Notes: generated by a model from the letters alone, not told the origin. A DNA stretch of 64,000 nt from Spirochaetaceae bacterium (GCA_002729885.1 PBUB01000018.1:123362-187361); one strand, 5' to 3'. Positions 7,385 through 16,949 are shown, numbered from the stretch's first letter. Program-made: numbers and translations.

Positions 7385-8047
7385 ATGAAATTCACCCTAA
7401 TTTTATTTGCTCTTCTATGCTTTTGCATGCCTGCAGAGTCACGCGAGAAAGATACGACCAAGTTCGGTCCGCCGGTTACTCTGGACCTGGTGGAGCTGCG
7501 TGGGTTTGTCAGGAGAGATATGGCCCCAGAATTAGTGGTTGAGAAATATCCGAATACAAATGGGCACCTTACCTTCGAAAAGCCAATTCCTTATCTCGTT
7601 GATGGTCAGTATTATCCAATCGATAGGGTGATTCGCTATATTGGTGGTGAGTCGAATGCAGTTGTCGGGGCGGCTGTCTCTGGGCAGGAGACCCGGGAAC
7701 GGCTTGCCGTTACCTTCCTCTTTTTCCGAGGTAGGTTGAAGTTTTTTGTTGTTCGCCACCAGGTGTTACGTGATGACAAATTCGAGTTCACCAGGTTCAC
7801 TACAGAGAACTTCCTGCGCTTTGTTGATACTGGGGCAGATCCAGGAGACTTTTTTCCGGAAGGCAGTTGTATTTGGGACTACTACCGCCTGTTGTATCAA
7901 GATCAGAATCCAGTATTACCAGGCGAATGCTACTGGGATAAGCCTGGATTTGCGCAGAAGATCGCTGAAGATGCAGAATACCAGGAGCGTCTGCGGAGCG
8001 GCTATGAGAGTACGGTGGATGTGAGTACATTGCCCAGGGAAGACTGA
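7385..8047 (+). CDS. secreted protein of unknown function, distant paralogue of the gene at 8848
   Basis: I prefer the ATG at 7385, since MKFTLILFALLCFCMPAES is a clean signal peptide; TTG at 7361 and ATG at 7376 are in frame upstream. None has a strong ribosome site. The mature part (about 200 residues) carries PIPYLVDGQYYPIDRVIRY and, 40 residues on, LAVTFLFFRGRLKFFVVRHQV. The same order, PIQIQLDGGQVRIDKVVQF and LTFTIFLYDGIVRHYDVYH, is found in the protein encoded at 8848-9474. The two therefore share a beta-rich domain. Two Cys near the C-terminus may form a disulfide. No family is recognised. Confidence 0.65.
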   Translation: MKFTLILFALLCFCMPAESREKDTTKFGPPVTLDLVELRGFVRRDMAPELVVEKYPNTNGHLTFEKPIPYLVDGQYYPIDRVIRYIGGESNAVVGAAVSGQETRERLAVTFLFFRGRLKFFVVRHQVLRDDKFEFTRFTTENFLRFVDTGADPGDFFPEGSCIWDYYRLLYQDQNPVLPGECYWDKPGFAQKIAEDAEYQERLRSGYESTVDVSTLPRED

Positions 8048-8293
8048 GCGTTGCGAATTCTCGGTCATTTGCGGATTGTCTTTCTTGCAAAGTGCCCTTG
8101 ATCGTTCCTGTGGGTGACACCTTGGTACCGGGCTTCCGGGGTCTGGAAAAAATTTGCGTGATGCAGAGATGGTCGGGGCTGGTGAAATGGGATCTGGACA
8201 AATCTCTCCTGAGAACCAGGCGTTAGCATCCATGCGGTGGAGCGAAGGCATCGGGATGATGCATGCAATACATCTTCCCTGGAGGACGGTGGC

Positions 8294-8851
8294 ATGAAAG
8301 CGTTTTGCAATTCCTTCAGAAAAAGACTGCTTATCCCGTTTTTCCCCATTGCTCTGAGTGTCTGGCTCAGCGGCGTTGCATGCGAACCCGGGACACAGGG
8401 AGATGCGTTTGCTGTAGACTTTCCTACCGGGAAATATGACAAAAGTTATGAACACGGAATTAGAACCGGAGATCTGGAGGATGGTTTTTTTGAAAGAGGG
8501 ATGTCGGCTGATAAACGATATCACTTCCTTAGATCGTGGGTCAAAAATGGAGAATTGGAGCTTATTGAATGCTTGGATACAGAAAGGAAGATTCAATATA
8601 CCCTCCATTGTCAAGGGGGCCATCTGCGAAGTAGGCGCTACGTGAACTCAGAGAGTAATGAATTGCTCTTACGTGAAGTTACGCATTACTCCGGCACTGA
8701 TGACAAGAACTCTCGGACTTTCTGTAATCAAGGTCAATGCTCAAATTGGCCGCTACCGATGCCACGAGCTGAGATCTGTGTAGAAATGGCGCCCTTGCAT
8801 GTCGAGGTTTCGGAATCATTCTGCGACGGCCTCGGGGAAGCGAGGGATTGA
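8294..8851 (+). CDS. lipoprotein of unknown function
   Basis: The ATG at 8294 is chosen because GGAGG ends 8 bp before it and the product then begins with a basic region and hydrophobic core ending in SGVAC (lipobox, Cys near 30). A GTG at 8237 would add 19 residues without signal character. The mature part is acidic, has about six Cys and the pattern KYDKSYEHG ... FFERG. Its stop codon overlaps the TTG start of the next secreted gene, so the two are cotranscribed. Nothing in it identifies a function. It belongs to the run of small exported proteins that fills the accessory island. Confidence 0.65.
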   Translation: MKAFCNSFRKRLLIPFFPIALSVWLSGVACEPGTQGDAFAVDFPTGKYDKSYEHGIRTGDLEDGFFERGMSADKRYHFLRSWVKNGELELIECLDTERKIQYTLHCQGGHLRSRRYVNSESNELLLREVTHYSGTDDKNSRTFCNQGQCSNWPLPMPRAEICVEMAPLHVEVSESFCDGLGEARD

Positions 8852-9474
8852 TTGATAACTCGCCACATCGTTCTCCAGGAATGCTACAGTTCTTGCCGCT
8901 CATAGGGTTGCTCCTGGTCGCATTTGGTTTTCAGGCAAATTGCAGACCAGATCCATTTGTACACGACAGATGGCCGCCCTGGAGACATCTGGAAGATCCA
9001 TGGAAATATGATCCAGCAAGAGATAAGGTAATTCCCGGAGAGTCGACAGAAAGGCACGTGATGAATCTCCATCCCGGGGGGCCAAATGCAATCAAGACTT
9101 TTCCATGTCCTATACAAATCCAGCTCGATGGCGGCCAGGTAAGAATCGATAAGGTCGTACAATTTTCGGATCTAAACATCTCGGACACCTCAGGCCAAGG
9201 AAAAATCGGGTATTATGGCACTGATTATCTAACCTTTACTATCTTTCTATACGATGGAATTGTCCGCCACTATGATGTATATCACACAGTGAGAAGTTCG
9301 CCGGATGCTGATTGGAGTGCAGGGGAATACAGTAGCACCGGCTACCCGGCAGACCAAAAATTCTGGCAACGAATAAGAGCCATAAGCAACGGTTACTTGG
9401 AGCAACGGCGTGATCTTGGTCAAGCCTGTGATTGGTCCTGGGTGAAATATTGGTTAACGGGATCTGGTCTGTAA
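8848..9474 (+). CDS. lipoprotein-like secreted protein, distant paralogue of the gene at 7385
   Basis: The TTG at 8848 overlaps the upstream stop by 4 bp, which favours coupled translation. An ATG at 8881 with AGGA immediately before it would give a tighter signal peptide (MLQFLPLIGLLLVAFG). The likely lipid-modified Cys is in FQANC, again a relaxed lipobox with Asn before Cys. The central segment matches the protein at 7385 in two blocks, a strand pair around residues 90-110 and another around 130-150. The C-terminus is rich in Trp (CDWSWVKYW). No family is recognised and no catalytic motif is visible. Confidence 0.6.
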   Translation: MIDNSPHRSPGMLQFLPLIGLLLVAFGFQANCRPDPFVHDRWPPWRHLEDPWKYDPARDKVIPGESTERHVMNLHPGGPNAIKTFPCPIQIQLDGGQVRIDKVVQFSDLNISDTSGQGKIGYYGTDYLTFTIFLYDGIVRHYDVYHTVRSSPDADWSAGEYSSTGYPADQKFWQRIRAISNGYLEQRRDLGQACDWSWVKYWLTGSGL

Positions 9475-9664
9475 TGGCCTGCAAGGTGTAAAGAAATGCC
9501 CACCTATTCGTCACCTCTCGACGGTGTGGCGGACCAACTATCAACTGATTTCCATGAGCATCGACCTTCTGTATGGTCGAGCACTTTGCAGTTCACCCTG
9601 CTTCCTAATATAGCCATCTACCGCTCAAGCACTGGCGTCGCCGTCCATTCGTCTCTCCCGTCCC

Positions 9665-12600
9665 TTAAACCGCTTCTGCTTTGCGAAGAAGAGTCCGTGA
9701 TTGCTCGCCCACGGTGAGAAAGGCGCCGCGGACCTGGGGTATATTAGAGAGTTTTTCCTGAAGTTCCTGATTCCAGCTCACGCCGAAGGTCTCGTGCGCG
9801 CGAATTACTGTAGAATCCACCGGAGCACCTTCGCCGTTCGCCGAGCTTAAATGGAAATACACCGCCAGAGGGCCCTGATGGCAACGAAACAAAGTTACCA
9901 GGTTCTGGATCACATTTTGGTTCAGATCCTCGCGGCTGATTTGCAGATGAAGACTGCGCTCGAGCTTTTCTTCCAGGGATTCCCGGTTCAGCGGAGCCAG
10001 GCCATCCACCAGAAGTTGAACGGTGCCGGTTTCATCGTTCTTGTCTATTTTCGCTTTTACCCAGAAAGCCTGATCCACTTCGATTTTGCTTCGAATCTCT
10101 GCGAAGGTTTTGGGAAATACAATACAGGCCACGCGACCGGTGAGATCTTCGATTTGCAATCGACCGTATTCATTGTTCTTCTTATTCACAGCCACAGTGG
10201 CTTCTGAGATTACGGCGGCGATCTCTACGATTTTACCGCTATCGAACTGACCCAGTTTCTCGATGGGAATCACCCGTGCACTTTTGAGAAAACGTTCGTA
10301 TTTGCTTAGAGGATGGCCGCTGAAATAGATTCCCAGTACCTGCTTTTCCTGGTTCAGCAGAGTGGTTTCATCGTATTCCGCTACATCGGAGCCGCGAGGA
10401 ATGGGCTCTTCTTCCGACATTTGTGGGCCCATGGCATCGAAAAGAGAGCTCTGACCGCTCACCCGATCCTTCTGATGATTCTGTCCATGTTGCACTGCCA
10501 GATCCAGGCTTTCCATCAAAGCTTTTCTGGTATATCCCATGGTTTCGAAGCATCCGGCCAACACCATAGATTCAAGGGTTCGTCGATTGCATAGTTTTAG
10601 GTCGGTGTTTTCCATAAAGTGGAAGAAGCTCTTAAAGCCACCTTCCTGATCACGAGTTTCTACTATGGATTGCACTGCCTGGGCGCCTACATTCTTAATG
10701 GCATTGAGACCAAAGCGAATAACGCCTTCTTTTTCTACATGAAAGCGAAGATAGGAATGATTGATGTCCGGGCCCAGGATTTCCAGCCCCATTTCCTTGC
10801 ATTCCAGGATATAGGGCACCAGCCGATCGGTTTTATCGATTTCGGAGTCCAGCACAGCAGCCATGTAGTCCGTTGGATAGTTGGCTTTCAAATAAGCTGT
10901 GCGATACACCACCATGGCATAGGCGGCGGAGTGGGATTTGTTAAAGCCGTAGCCTGCGAATTCAGCCAGCTGATCGTAGAGTTTGGCAGCAAAGTCTTTA
11001 TCGCGATCGTTGTAGCCCCGGGCATTGGCCCCTTCGATGAACTCCAGTTTGAGTTCGGCCATCTTGTCCTTTTTCTTTTTACCCATGGCCTTTCGCAGGT
11101 CATCGGATTTGGCCGGGGTGAATCCGCCGATCTTTTGTGAGATCTGCATCACCTGCTCCTGGTAGAGAACAACTCCATAGGTCTCACCCAGAATTTCAGC
11201 CAGATCATCATGAGGATAGATTACTTTTTCGCGACCCTTCTTACGGTTTACATAGGCATCGGCCATACCGGACTGCAGAGGTCCTGGCCGATACATGGCG
11301 ATCAGGGCCACCAGGTCTTCGAATACCTCGGGCTTCATTCGAATTACAAATTCTCGCATGCCCGGGCTGGTCTCTAGTTGGAATACACCTTTTACATTTC
11401 CTGTCTGAAGCAGGCCGTAGGCTTTGCTATCATCCAGGGGGATCTCGTTTAGATCCAGGGTCTTTCCAGTGCGTTGCTCGATCCCCCTTACGCAGTTCGC
11501 AATAACGGTAAGGTTTCGCAGACCCAGAAAGTCCATTTTTACCAGGCCCACTGTAGGCAGAGCCAGGGTTGTCATATCGTACTGGGTTACAAGAATGCGC
11601 TGTTTGGTCTTTTTATCACCGGCGCCCGGGGTAGCCACAGTGGCCAGTGGAACAATTTCATCCAGAGGTCGAGGGCCAATTACAACGCCCGCCGCATGGA
11701 CTCCGGTATGTCGGGAGTTTCCTTCCAGCGCTTTGGCGACAGAGTATACCTTTTTGCCCAGTTCATCGTTATCTACGTAATTGCGAAATTCCGAGGATTT
11801 CTCATAGGCATCATCCAACGTGGTGCCCGGAACCGATGGAATCATCTTGGATATGTTGTTGGCTTCTGCGAAAGGCATCTTGAGTACGCGAGCCACGTCC
11901 TTCATACAGGCCTTGGCTGCCATGGTTCCGTAGGTGACAATCTGCGCTACATGGTCTTCGCCATATTTGTGGCGCACATAGTTGATCACCTCTTCCCGGC
12001 GATCCACGCAGAAATCCACGTCGATATCCGGCATTTCCTTTCGAGCCGGGTTCAAGAATCTCTCGAACAGAAGTCCGTATCTAAGAGGATCGATATCTGT
12101 AATTCCCAGACCATAAGCTACAATGGATCCTGCAGCGGAACCTCGGCCAGGACCCACAGGGATTCCTCTTGCTTTGGCCCAGTTGATAAAGTCCTGAACA
12201 ATAAGGAAGTATCCTGGAAAGTCCATGCCCTCAATGACCTGCATTTCGAATTCGAAGCGATCCATCACATCTTTGTGTAACGGGGTTCCGTATCTTCGTG
12301 CAAGGCCCTGGAGGCAGAGCTCTCGCATGTAGGAGTTGAGGCTATGACCTTCCGGAACATCGAAGTTGGGAAGCAGTGGATTGCCGGACTGAAACTCCAT
12401 GGAGATCATTTCAGCGATCTTGCGAGTATTATGAAAGGCATCTGGCAGTTCCGGAAACAACCGTGACATCTCTTCCGGGCTTTTTACATAGAACTCTGGA
12501 TTGAATGCGAATGCCAGGTCTTCATCTATGGATTTCTTCTGATTGATGCGAAGAAGAATATCCTGCACTTCATGGTGCTTTCGCGTTAAAAAATGGCTAT

Positions 12601-13270
12601 CATTGGTAAGAACCAGAGGAATGCCCAGTCTGCGCGATAGCTCTACATTACCTTTTGCAGCGATTCGCTCATCCTCCAGACCGTGATTTTGAATCTCCAG
12701 GTAAAAGCGCTCTGGGCCGAAGATTTCCTTGAGCTTTCCTGCAAGCTGCTCGGCGGCGCTTTCCTGACCTGTTAGAATCTTTCGTTGAACTTCTCCGCCA
12801 AGACAGGCTGTAAGACAGATCAGGCCTTCTGCATGATGCGAAAGGAATTCGTAATCGATTCTGGGTTTGCGATAGAATCCATCCGTATAGGATTTACTGG
12901 TTAATTTAATAAGATTGCGATAGCCGGTTTCGTTTTGGGCGAGAAGAATGAGATGATAGTTATTCCCGTCGGCCAGGTTTTCCATCACCTTCGTTTCACT
13001 CATCTTTCCAGGCGAAACGTAGAATTCATTTCCGATGATGGGCTTGATGCCGGCCTTGACGGCTTCGGTGTAGAATTCAATTACACCGAACATATTTCCG
13101 TGGTCTGTAATAGCCACGCTATCCATCCCATTTTCCTTGCAATGCTGCATGAGCTCCGGTATACGGATAGCACCGTCCAGGAGACTGTAGGTGGTATGCA
13201 GATGAAGATGGGTGAATTTCTCGCTGAAGCTACGTTTGTCTGTAGATTCTGCTTGCATGACAGGGGACAT
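9665..13270 (-). CDS. dnaE: DNA polymerase III alpha subunit
   Basis: The replicative polymerase, about 1200 residues, the normal size for DnaE1. The N-terminal PHP domain starts with HLHLHTTYSLLDGA (about 21-34). The catalytic palm has PDIDVDFC (near 410), which carries two of the three catalytic Asp. The finger and tau-binding regions follow, with GYGFNKSHSAAYA near 730. An OB-fold nucleic-acid-binding domain (IVEIAAVISEATV to VACIVFPKTF) lies near 1000. I prefer the ATG at 13270, where GGTGG stands about 6 bp upstream; TTG at 13297 is an in-frame alternative. The gene stands alone on the minus strand and is divergent from the MerR-TPR gene with almost no spacer. No accessory polymerase subunit is nearby. 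Confidence 0.97.
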   Translation of the reverse strand: MSPVMQAESTDKRSFSEKFTHLHLHTTYSLLDGAIRIPELMQHCKENGMDSVAITDHGNMFGVIEFYTEAVKAGIKPIIGNEFYVSPGKMSETKVMENLADGNNYHLILLAQNETGYRNLIKLTSKSYTDGFYRKPRIDYEFLSHHAEGLICLTACLGGEVQRKILTGQESAAEQLAGKLKEIFGPERFYLEIQNHGLEDERIAAKGNVELSRRLGIPLVLTNDSHFLTRKHHEVQDILLRINQKKSIDEDLAFAFNPEFYVKSPEEMSRLFPELPDAFHNTRKIAEMISMEFQSGNPLLPNFDVPEGHSLNSYMRELCLQGLARRYGTPLHKDVMDRFEFEMQVIEGMDFPGYFLIVQDFINWAKARGIPVGPGRGSAAGSIVAYGLGITDIDPLRYGLLFERFLNPARKEMPDIDVDFCVDRREEVINYVRHKYGEDHVAQIVTYGTMAAKACMKDVARVLKMPFAEANNISKMIPSVPGTTLDDAYEKSSEFRNYVDNDELGKKVYSVAKALEGNSRHTGVHAAGVVIGPRPLDEIVPLATVATPGAGDKKTKQRILVTQYDMTTLALPTVGLVKMDFLGLRNLTVIANCVRGIEQRTGKTLDLNEIPLDDSKAYGLLQTGNVKGVFQLETSPGMREFVIRMKPEVFEDLVALIAMYRPGPLQSGMADAYVNRKKGREKVIYPHDDLAEILGETYGVVLYQEQVMQISQKIGGFTPAKSDDLRKAMGKKKKDKMAELKLEFIEGANARGYNDRDKDFAAKLYDQLAEFAGYGFNKSHSAAYAMVVYRTAYLKANYPTDYMAAVLDSEIDKTDRLVPYILECKEMGLEILGPDINHSYLRFHVEKEGVIRFGLNAIKNVGAQAVQSIVETRDQEGGFKSFFHFMENTDLKLCNRRTLESMVLAGCFETMGYTRKALMESLDLAVQHGQNHQKDRVSGQSSLFDAMGPQMSEEEPIPRGSDVAEYDETTLLNQEKQVLGIYFSGHPLSKYERFLKSARVIPIEKLGQFDSGKIVEIAAVISEATVAVNKKNNEYGRLQIEDLTGRVACIVFPKTFAEIRSKIEVDQAFWVKAKIDKNDETGTVQLLVDGLAPLNRESLEEKLERSLHLQISREDLNQNVIQNLVTLFRCHQGPLAVYFHLSSANGEGAPVDSTVIRAHETFGVSWNQELQEKLSNIPQVRGAFLTVGEQSRTLLRKAEAV

Positions 13271-13323
13271 AATTCCACCATCCCGAAAGCGGGGCAAGCA
13301 AGAAGTTGAGCCCGGGCAAAATC

Positions 13324-14316
13324 ATGCGGATTTCCGAAGCGGCCCACATACTCTCCATCCCCAGACATAAAATAAACTACTGGAAGAGCACCGGCCTTCT
13401 AGAATCTTCCGGGGATGGCCTTGGATTCGAGGATCTAAAGCGCATCCGGCTGCTGGAGAAGTGGCGAAGCAGCGGCCTGACTCTGCAGAGAATCCGAAAA
13501 TTGCTCAAATCCCAGGCATCCAGAGCCGGCGAAGGGGCCGGTCAGGCCATGCTTCAGCTGGAATTGCTACATGGACCGTTGCTGGGGGTTCGTGAGGATG
13601 CTTCCCTGCTGGATCCGGTGCAGGGGCAGGGCCTTCTGGACTTCGCTCCTCCATCCGGCGGCCAGATTCTGGAAATGGAGCCACGCAAGGCCCCTCATCA
13701 ACCGGAGGACTGGAGCGAACAGGACGATGAAATCCTGAAGATGCTGGAAGAGCGTCTGGCAGAAGAGGAAAAGGGACTGGATGCCCGCATTCCCGGGCCT
13801 GAATGGGGATCACCGGAGGAGGGGGCCCGGCTCTTTGAGGCCATTCGCCAGTCGGATCCAGAAAGGGCCATGTCTACCCTGGAAGCCATTGTGCAGGATC
13901 GACCGGATTATCTTCCGGCTCGCATAGAGCTGGGAAACCTATTTTTTGAAAAAGGCGATCTGGAGTCTGCTTCCACTGCCTATGAATCAGCTCTCGAGCT
14001 GGATCCGGATTGCGTGGAAGCCCTGTATAACCTGGCCAATGTCTACTATCGTCTGGAAAAGTTTGCTGCCAGCATTCGCTTATTTCATAGATCCATCGAC
14101 CTGGATCCTTCCTTTCCGGAATCCTACTATAACCTGGCGCTGGTTTATTTCAGTCTTAAGTACTTTCGAGAGTCTGCGGAGCTTTTTGAATCTTACCTGG
14201 AGATGGATTCCGACAGCCCTTTTGCAGAAAATGCACGGGACTTCCTGGATGAGATTCAGGAGTTACAGACGGATGAGCCCAGCCCTGGTCTCTTCGACGA
14301 TTGGAACGGACGTTAA
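13324..14316 (+). CDS. MerR-type DNA-binding domain fused to TPR repeats
   Basis: Residues 1-65 form a winged-helix domain of the MerR type (MRISEAAHIL ... INYWKSTGLL ... FEDLKRIRLLEKWRSSGLTL), which binds DNA in family members. A linker rich in Gly and acidic residues follows (about 70-170). From about 175 to 310 there are three or four TPR units, each with the pattern ALYNLANVYYRLEKF. The usual MerR dimerisation helix and effector domain are missing; the TPRs may take over protein recognition. ATG 13324 is chosen over TTG 13306 because it begins at the domain. The promoter must lie inside or next to the dnaE start. Confidence 0.8.
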   Translation: MRISEAAHILSIPRHKINYWKSTGLLESSGDGLGFEDLKRIRLLEKWRSSGLTLQRIRKLLKSQASRAGEGAGQAMLQLELLHGPLLGVREDASLLDPVQGQGLLDFAPPSGGQILEMEPRKAPHQPEDWSEQDDEILKMLEERLAEEEKGLDARIPGPEWGSPEEGARLFEAIRQSDPERAMSTLEAIVQDRPDYLPARIELGNLFFEKGDLESASTAYESALELDPDCVEALYNLANVYYRLEKFAASIRLFHRSIDLDPSFPESYYNLALVYFSLKYFRESAELFESYLEMDSDSPFAENARDFLDEIQELQTDEPSPGLFDDWNGR

Positions 14317-14447
14317 GCTGTTACCGTTCAGCCGTTAGAATCAAGGTATTAACTGTGGTTTTTCAGTAAGCCGCTACGTAGGAACACAATTCTTGCCTTT
14401 GTGAATCGCTCTGGACAATCGTAGCGGGCATGTTATGACTGGAGTGA

Positions 14448-15416
14448 GTGAGTGAAAATAAAGCTCCAGAATCTCAAGACCCGGCTCATCAGGTCTATGA
14501 GCGTGTGAACTTCCTGATGCTCAAGAGTTCGGCGGATTATCTTGTCTCGCTGGACCCGGAACTTCTGGAAGACTTTGTGCTCAAATATTCCGGAGTCCTG
14601 ATCTTTCTACTCAATGTGCTGGATGCCGATCGCAGTTTAAGGTTACTGGCCCGACTGACTAACGCTTCTGTGCTTTCCCTGCTGGAAGAGGAGTTGCGTA
14701 TGCTGGCCATTCGCGAAGTGGCCCGGCTGGGAGAGGAGCCCGAGAAGCTGATCACACTTACAGGCTACCTGGATCTGCTGGATCGTCTGGCCGGGCAGAC
14801 CGAGATCCCTGACGGAGAAAAAGGCACAATTCGCGAAGCAATAGAAATCCTGGAGGAAATCTCTGCTTCCGGAGGCCGCAGCCGATTTCTCTACCTGGAG
14901 TATTTCTCTTCCGACCAGCTGCAGGAAATCTTTCGCTTTAACCTGGAGCAGAATCCCCCTGTTAACTTTGGATTGCTGGCCTTTAGCTCGGAGCAGGTAA
15001 GGGAAAGCATTCTGGAAATGATGGCCAGACGAAAGCCGGAGTTTCTGGCCTGTGTACCCTCGGCTTTATACTCTATCCGTAACTATAAACTCTTTCTGGA
15101 ACCCGGGGTATTCGAATACTTGCCTGAAGCCGTGCAGGGCATTGTAAAGGAATTCGATGCTCTGCAAAAAGGAAAGCAGGACATTATCACGGCCATTCGA
15201 ATGAAGCTTGGTCTGGAAGAAGGGGATCAAGTCGATCCAGATCAATTTCCTCCTGAGGCAAGGAATCGGGCCCTGGATTTGATCTACAGCCGATTGCGTC
15301 TGGAAACTCGAGACAGTCGGGATTTCTTCTTGAGGCAGCTGTATAATGAAGGGTATCTGCGACAGCAGGATCTGGATTTGTTGCGAAGTGCTCTCGAAGG
15401 CCTGATTGATCTTTAA
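14448..15416 (+). CDS. hypothetical helical protein
   Basis: A 322-residue, Leu- and Glu-rich protein predicted to be all helix, without signal peptide or membrane segment. It starts at GTG 14448, three bases after GGAG. Repeating patterns such as LLEDFVLKYSGVLIFLLNVL and SLLEEELRMLAIREVARL suggest alpha-solenoid or HEAT-like packing, but I cannot define a repeat. No catalytic motif is visible. It follows the MerR-TPR gene by 130 bp in the same direction. Cytoplasmic scaffold or regulatory protein is the most I would say. Confidence 0.6.
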   Translation: MSENKAPESQDPAHQVYERVNFLMLKSSADYLVSLDPELLEDFVLKYSGVLIFLLNVLDADRSLRLLARLTNASVLSLLEEELRMLAIREVARLGEEPEKLITLTGYLDLLDRLAGQTEIPDGEKGTIREAIEILEEISASGGRSRFLYLEYFSSDQLQEIFRFNLEQNPPVNFGLLAFSSEQVRESILEMMARRKPEFLACVPSALYSIRNYKLFLEPGVFEYLPEAVQGIVKEFDALQKGKQDIITAIRMKLGLEEGDQVDPDQFPPEARNRALDLIYSRLRLETRDSRDFFLRQLYNEGYLRQQDLDLLRSALEGLIDL

Positions 15417-15680
15417 GTGATGTCTTTCTCTGCCTCTCCGATCTTACCGGGCCAGCCTTTCCCTTTCCTGTCACAAAACACAATGTTCATCTGCAAATCG
15501 TTCGGACGTTCCGCTGGTGCCTGTTTACGAGGGTCCTCGGAGTCGATTTGACGTTATCTTCTGTGGATAACTTCCATTCAAGGAAAAGCTCTCCGAGCCT
15601 TGATTCGAGGCATTTGCCGAGGAAGCATTTAATTCCCTTTAACCGTTGACTTAAATTGGGAGAAGGAAATCTATCGGACT

Positions 15681-16631
15681 ATGCTTCGTGCCATTCACAA
15701 AGCAGGTCTCCTGATTGCGATCTCACTAACTATGGGTCAATGTGCGGCCCATCCAGTATTCAATTTGCTGAACGGCGATGACTCCGATGACAGTCTTTTG
15801 CAGGCTCTACTAATCGTGGCCCTGGCATCCAGACAGTATATTTTTGTGGCGGATTCCGGCACCAATCTGCTCTACCGGATGGATGATATGCAGGGAAGCA
15901 ACCTGGTAAGCTACGATGGATCAGCCCTGGGCACTGCATTTTCGAATCCTTCCGGCATTGCAACGGACTCCAGGGGAAGAATCTACGTGGCCTCTAATGC
16001 TCGTGTATACCGATTCGATGATATGCTTGGAACAAACCAGGTAGAATACAATGGCAGCGCAGGTACAGCTTTTTCACAGATCAAGGATCTCTTTATAGAT
16101 TCCCAGGATAGGATCTATGCCACCGACAATACAAATGATCGCATCTACCGCTTTGACGATATGCAGGGCAGCAATCAAATAGAAATCGCTTCCGGATTCT
16201 TCAACAATCCCCAGGGCATTACCGTCGACATTTCCGGAAAGATTTATGTGGCAGACACGGCTCTGGGCAATATTCAGCAATTCCCGGATATGTCAGGCAC
16301 GGGCAGAGTGACCTATGATGGCAACATCCTGGGTAATCCATTTCAGAACCCATTCAATGTAGCAGTAGATTCGCAATCCAATATATACGTTGCCTGTATT
16401 GGAAACGGGCTGTTTCAGTTTACTGATATGACGGGTAGCAACCAGATAGAGAACAACATCGTCACCAGTTATGGCAATCCTCGGGGACTTACCGTAGATT
16501 CCAACAACAGAGTCTATTTCTCAGAGTTCTCAAACAATGACAGAGTATATCGTATGGACTCCCTGGATGAAAGCGGACTGGTGTTCCATGGCCCTTTCAC
16601 TCAGCCCATCTATATTCATGTTCAGAATTGA
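15681..16631 (+). CDS. NHL-repeat beta-propeller lipoprotein
   Basis: A 316-residue exported protein. The signal ends in SLTMGQC (Cys near 21), a relaxed lipobox with Gln before Cys. From about residue 50 there are six to seven repeats of roughly 40 residues with the core GIATDSRGRIYVAS or GLTVDSNNRVYFSE followed by RVYRFDDMQGSNQ. This is the NHL beta-propeller pattern, which usually mediates protein or ligand binding rather than catalysis. The protein probably sits in the outer membrane, facing the periplasm or outside. It is the first of two exported proteins upstream of the membrane AraC regulator. The ligand is unknown. Confidence 0.85.
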   Translation: MLRAIHKAGLLIAISLTMGQCAAHPVFNLLNGDDSDDSLLQALLIVALASRQYIFVADSGTNLLYRMDDMQGSNLVSYDGSALGTAFSNPSGIATDSRGRIYVASNARVYRFDDMLGTNQVEYNGSAGTAFSQIKDLFIDSQDRIYATDNTNDRIYRFDDMQGSNQIEIASGFFNNPQGITVDISGKIYVADTALGNIQQFPDMSGTGRVTYDGNILGNPFQNPFNVAVDSQSNIYVACIGNGLFQFTDMTGSNQIENNIVTSYGNPRGLTVDSNNRVYFSEFSNNDRVYRMDSLDESGLVFHGPFTQPIYIHVQN

Positions 16632-16670
16632 TGCAGACTCAATTCCAATGATGATCGACGCTAACAAAGC

Positions 16671-16697
16671 AAAAAGGCCCGCATTTTGCGAGCCTCC
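16671..16697 (-). terminator. rho-independent terminator of the small minus-strand gene
   Basis: On the minus strand GGCTCGCA pairs with TGCGGGCC (one mismatch) around a 3-nt loop (hairpin 16676-16694) and is followed by TTTTTGC. It lies about 40 bp past the stop of the 71-residue gene and may also end the lipoprotein transcript from the other side. Confidence 0.75.
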
Positions 16698-16733
16698 TGT
16701 GCCGGTTATTAACCGAATCAAATGCAAGTTAGT

Positions 16734-16949
16734 TCAAGCTGCAAAGAAATCAGCTTTAACGATTTCATCTACATGAATGGAATCCGTATTTCCATCTTTC
16801 TGGTTTCGGATAACCATATCACCTTCCAGTCTTCGGTTCTTGTCCAGTTCTACCATTGAACCGTCTTTGAGATACAGAACAATATCAATTCCTCGGAACT
16901 GAATGTATTGTCTTAGTTGTTTCTTGAAATCATCCGCAGTAACTTTCAA
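16734..16949 (-). CDS. small conserved-looking protein, possibly LSm/Hfq-like
   Basis: I start this gene at the TTG at 16949, because GAGGAG lies 7 bp upstream and the product then begins MKVTADDFKKQLRQYI. A longer start at 17030 would add 27 residues with no ribosome site. The 71-residue protein has an N-terminal helix and then a run of strands (GIDIVLYLKDGSMVELDKNR ... DGNTDSIHVDEIVKADFF). The order helix-strands and the phrase 'V-x-L-x-D-G-S' resemble small RNA-binding LSm folds, but I see no Hfq Sm2 motif, so this is only a suggestion. It has its own terminator and a long upstream region with GTAC-containing inverted repeats. Likely a small regulatory or nucleic-acid-binding protein. Confidence 0.7.
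   Translation of the reverse strand: MKVTADDFKKQLRQYIQFRGIDIVLYLKDGSMVELDKNRRLEGDMVIRNQKDGNTDSIHVDEIVKADFFAA

Noticed and set aside
10619..12280. Long plus-strand open frames inside dnaE (173 and 268 codons)
   Set aside because: They lie antisense to conserved polymerase sequence; no ribosome site or recognisable domain.
15760..15963. Short antisense frames under the NHL lipoprotein
   Set aside because: They mirror a well-supported gene and lack any signal of their own.
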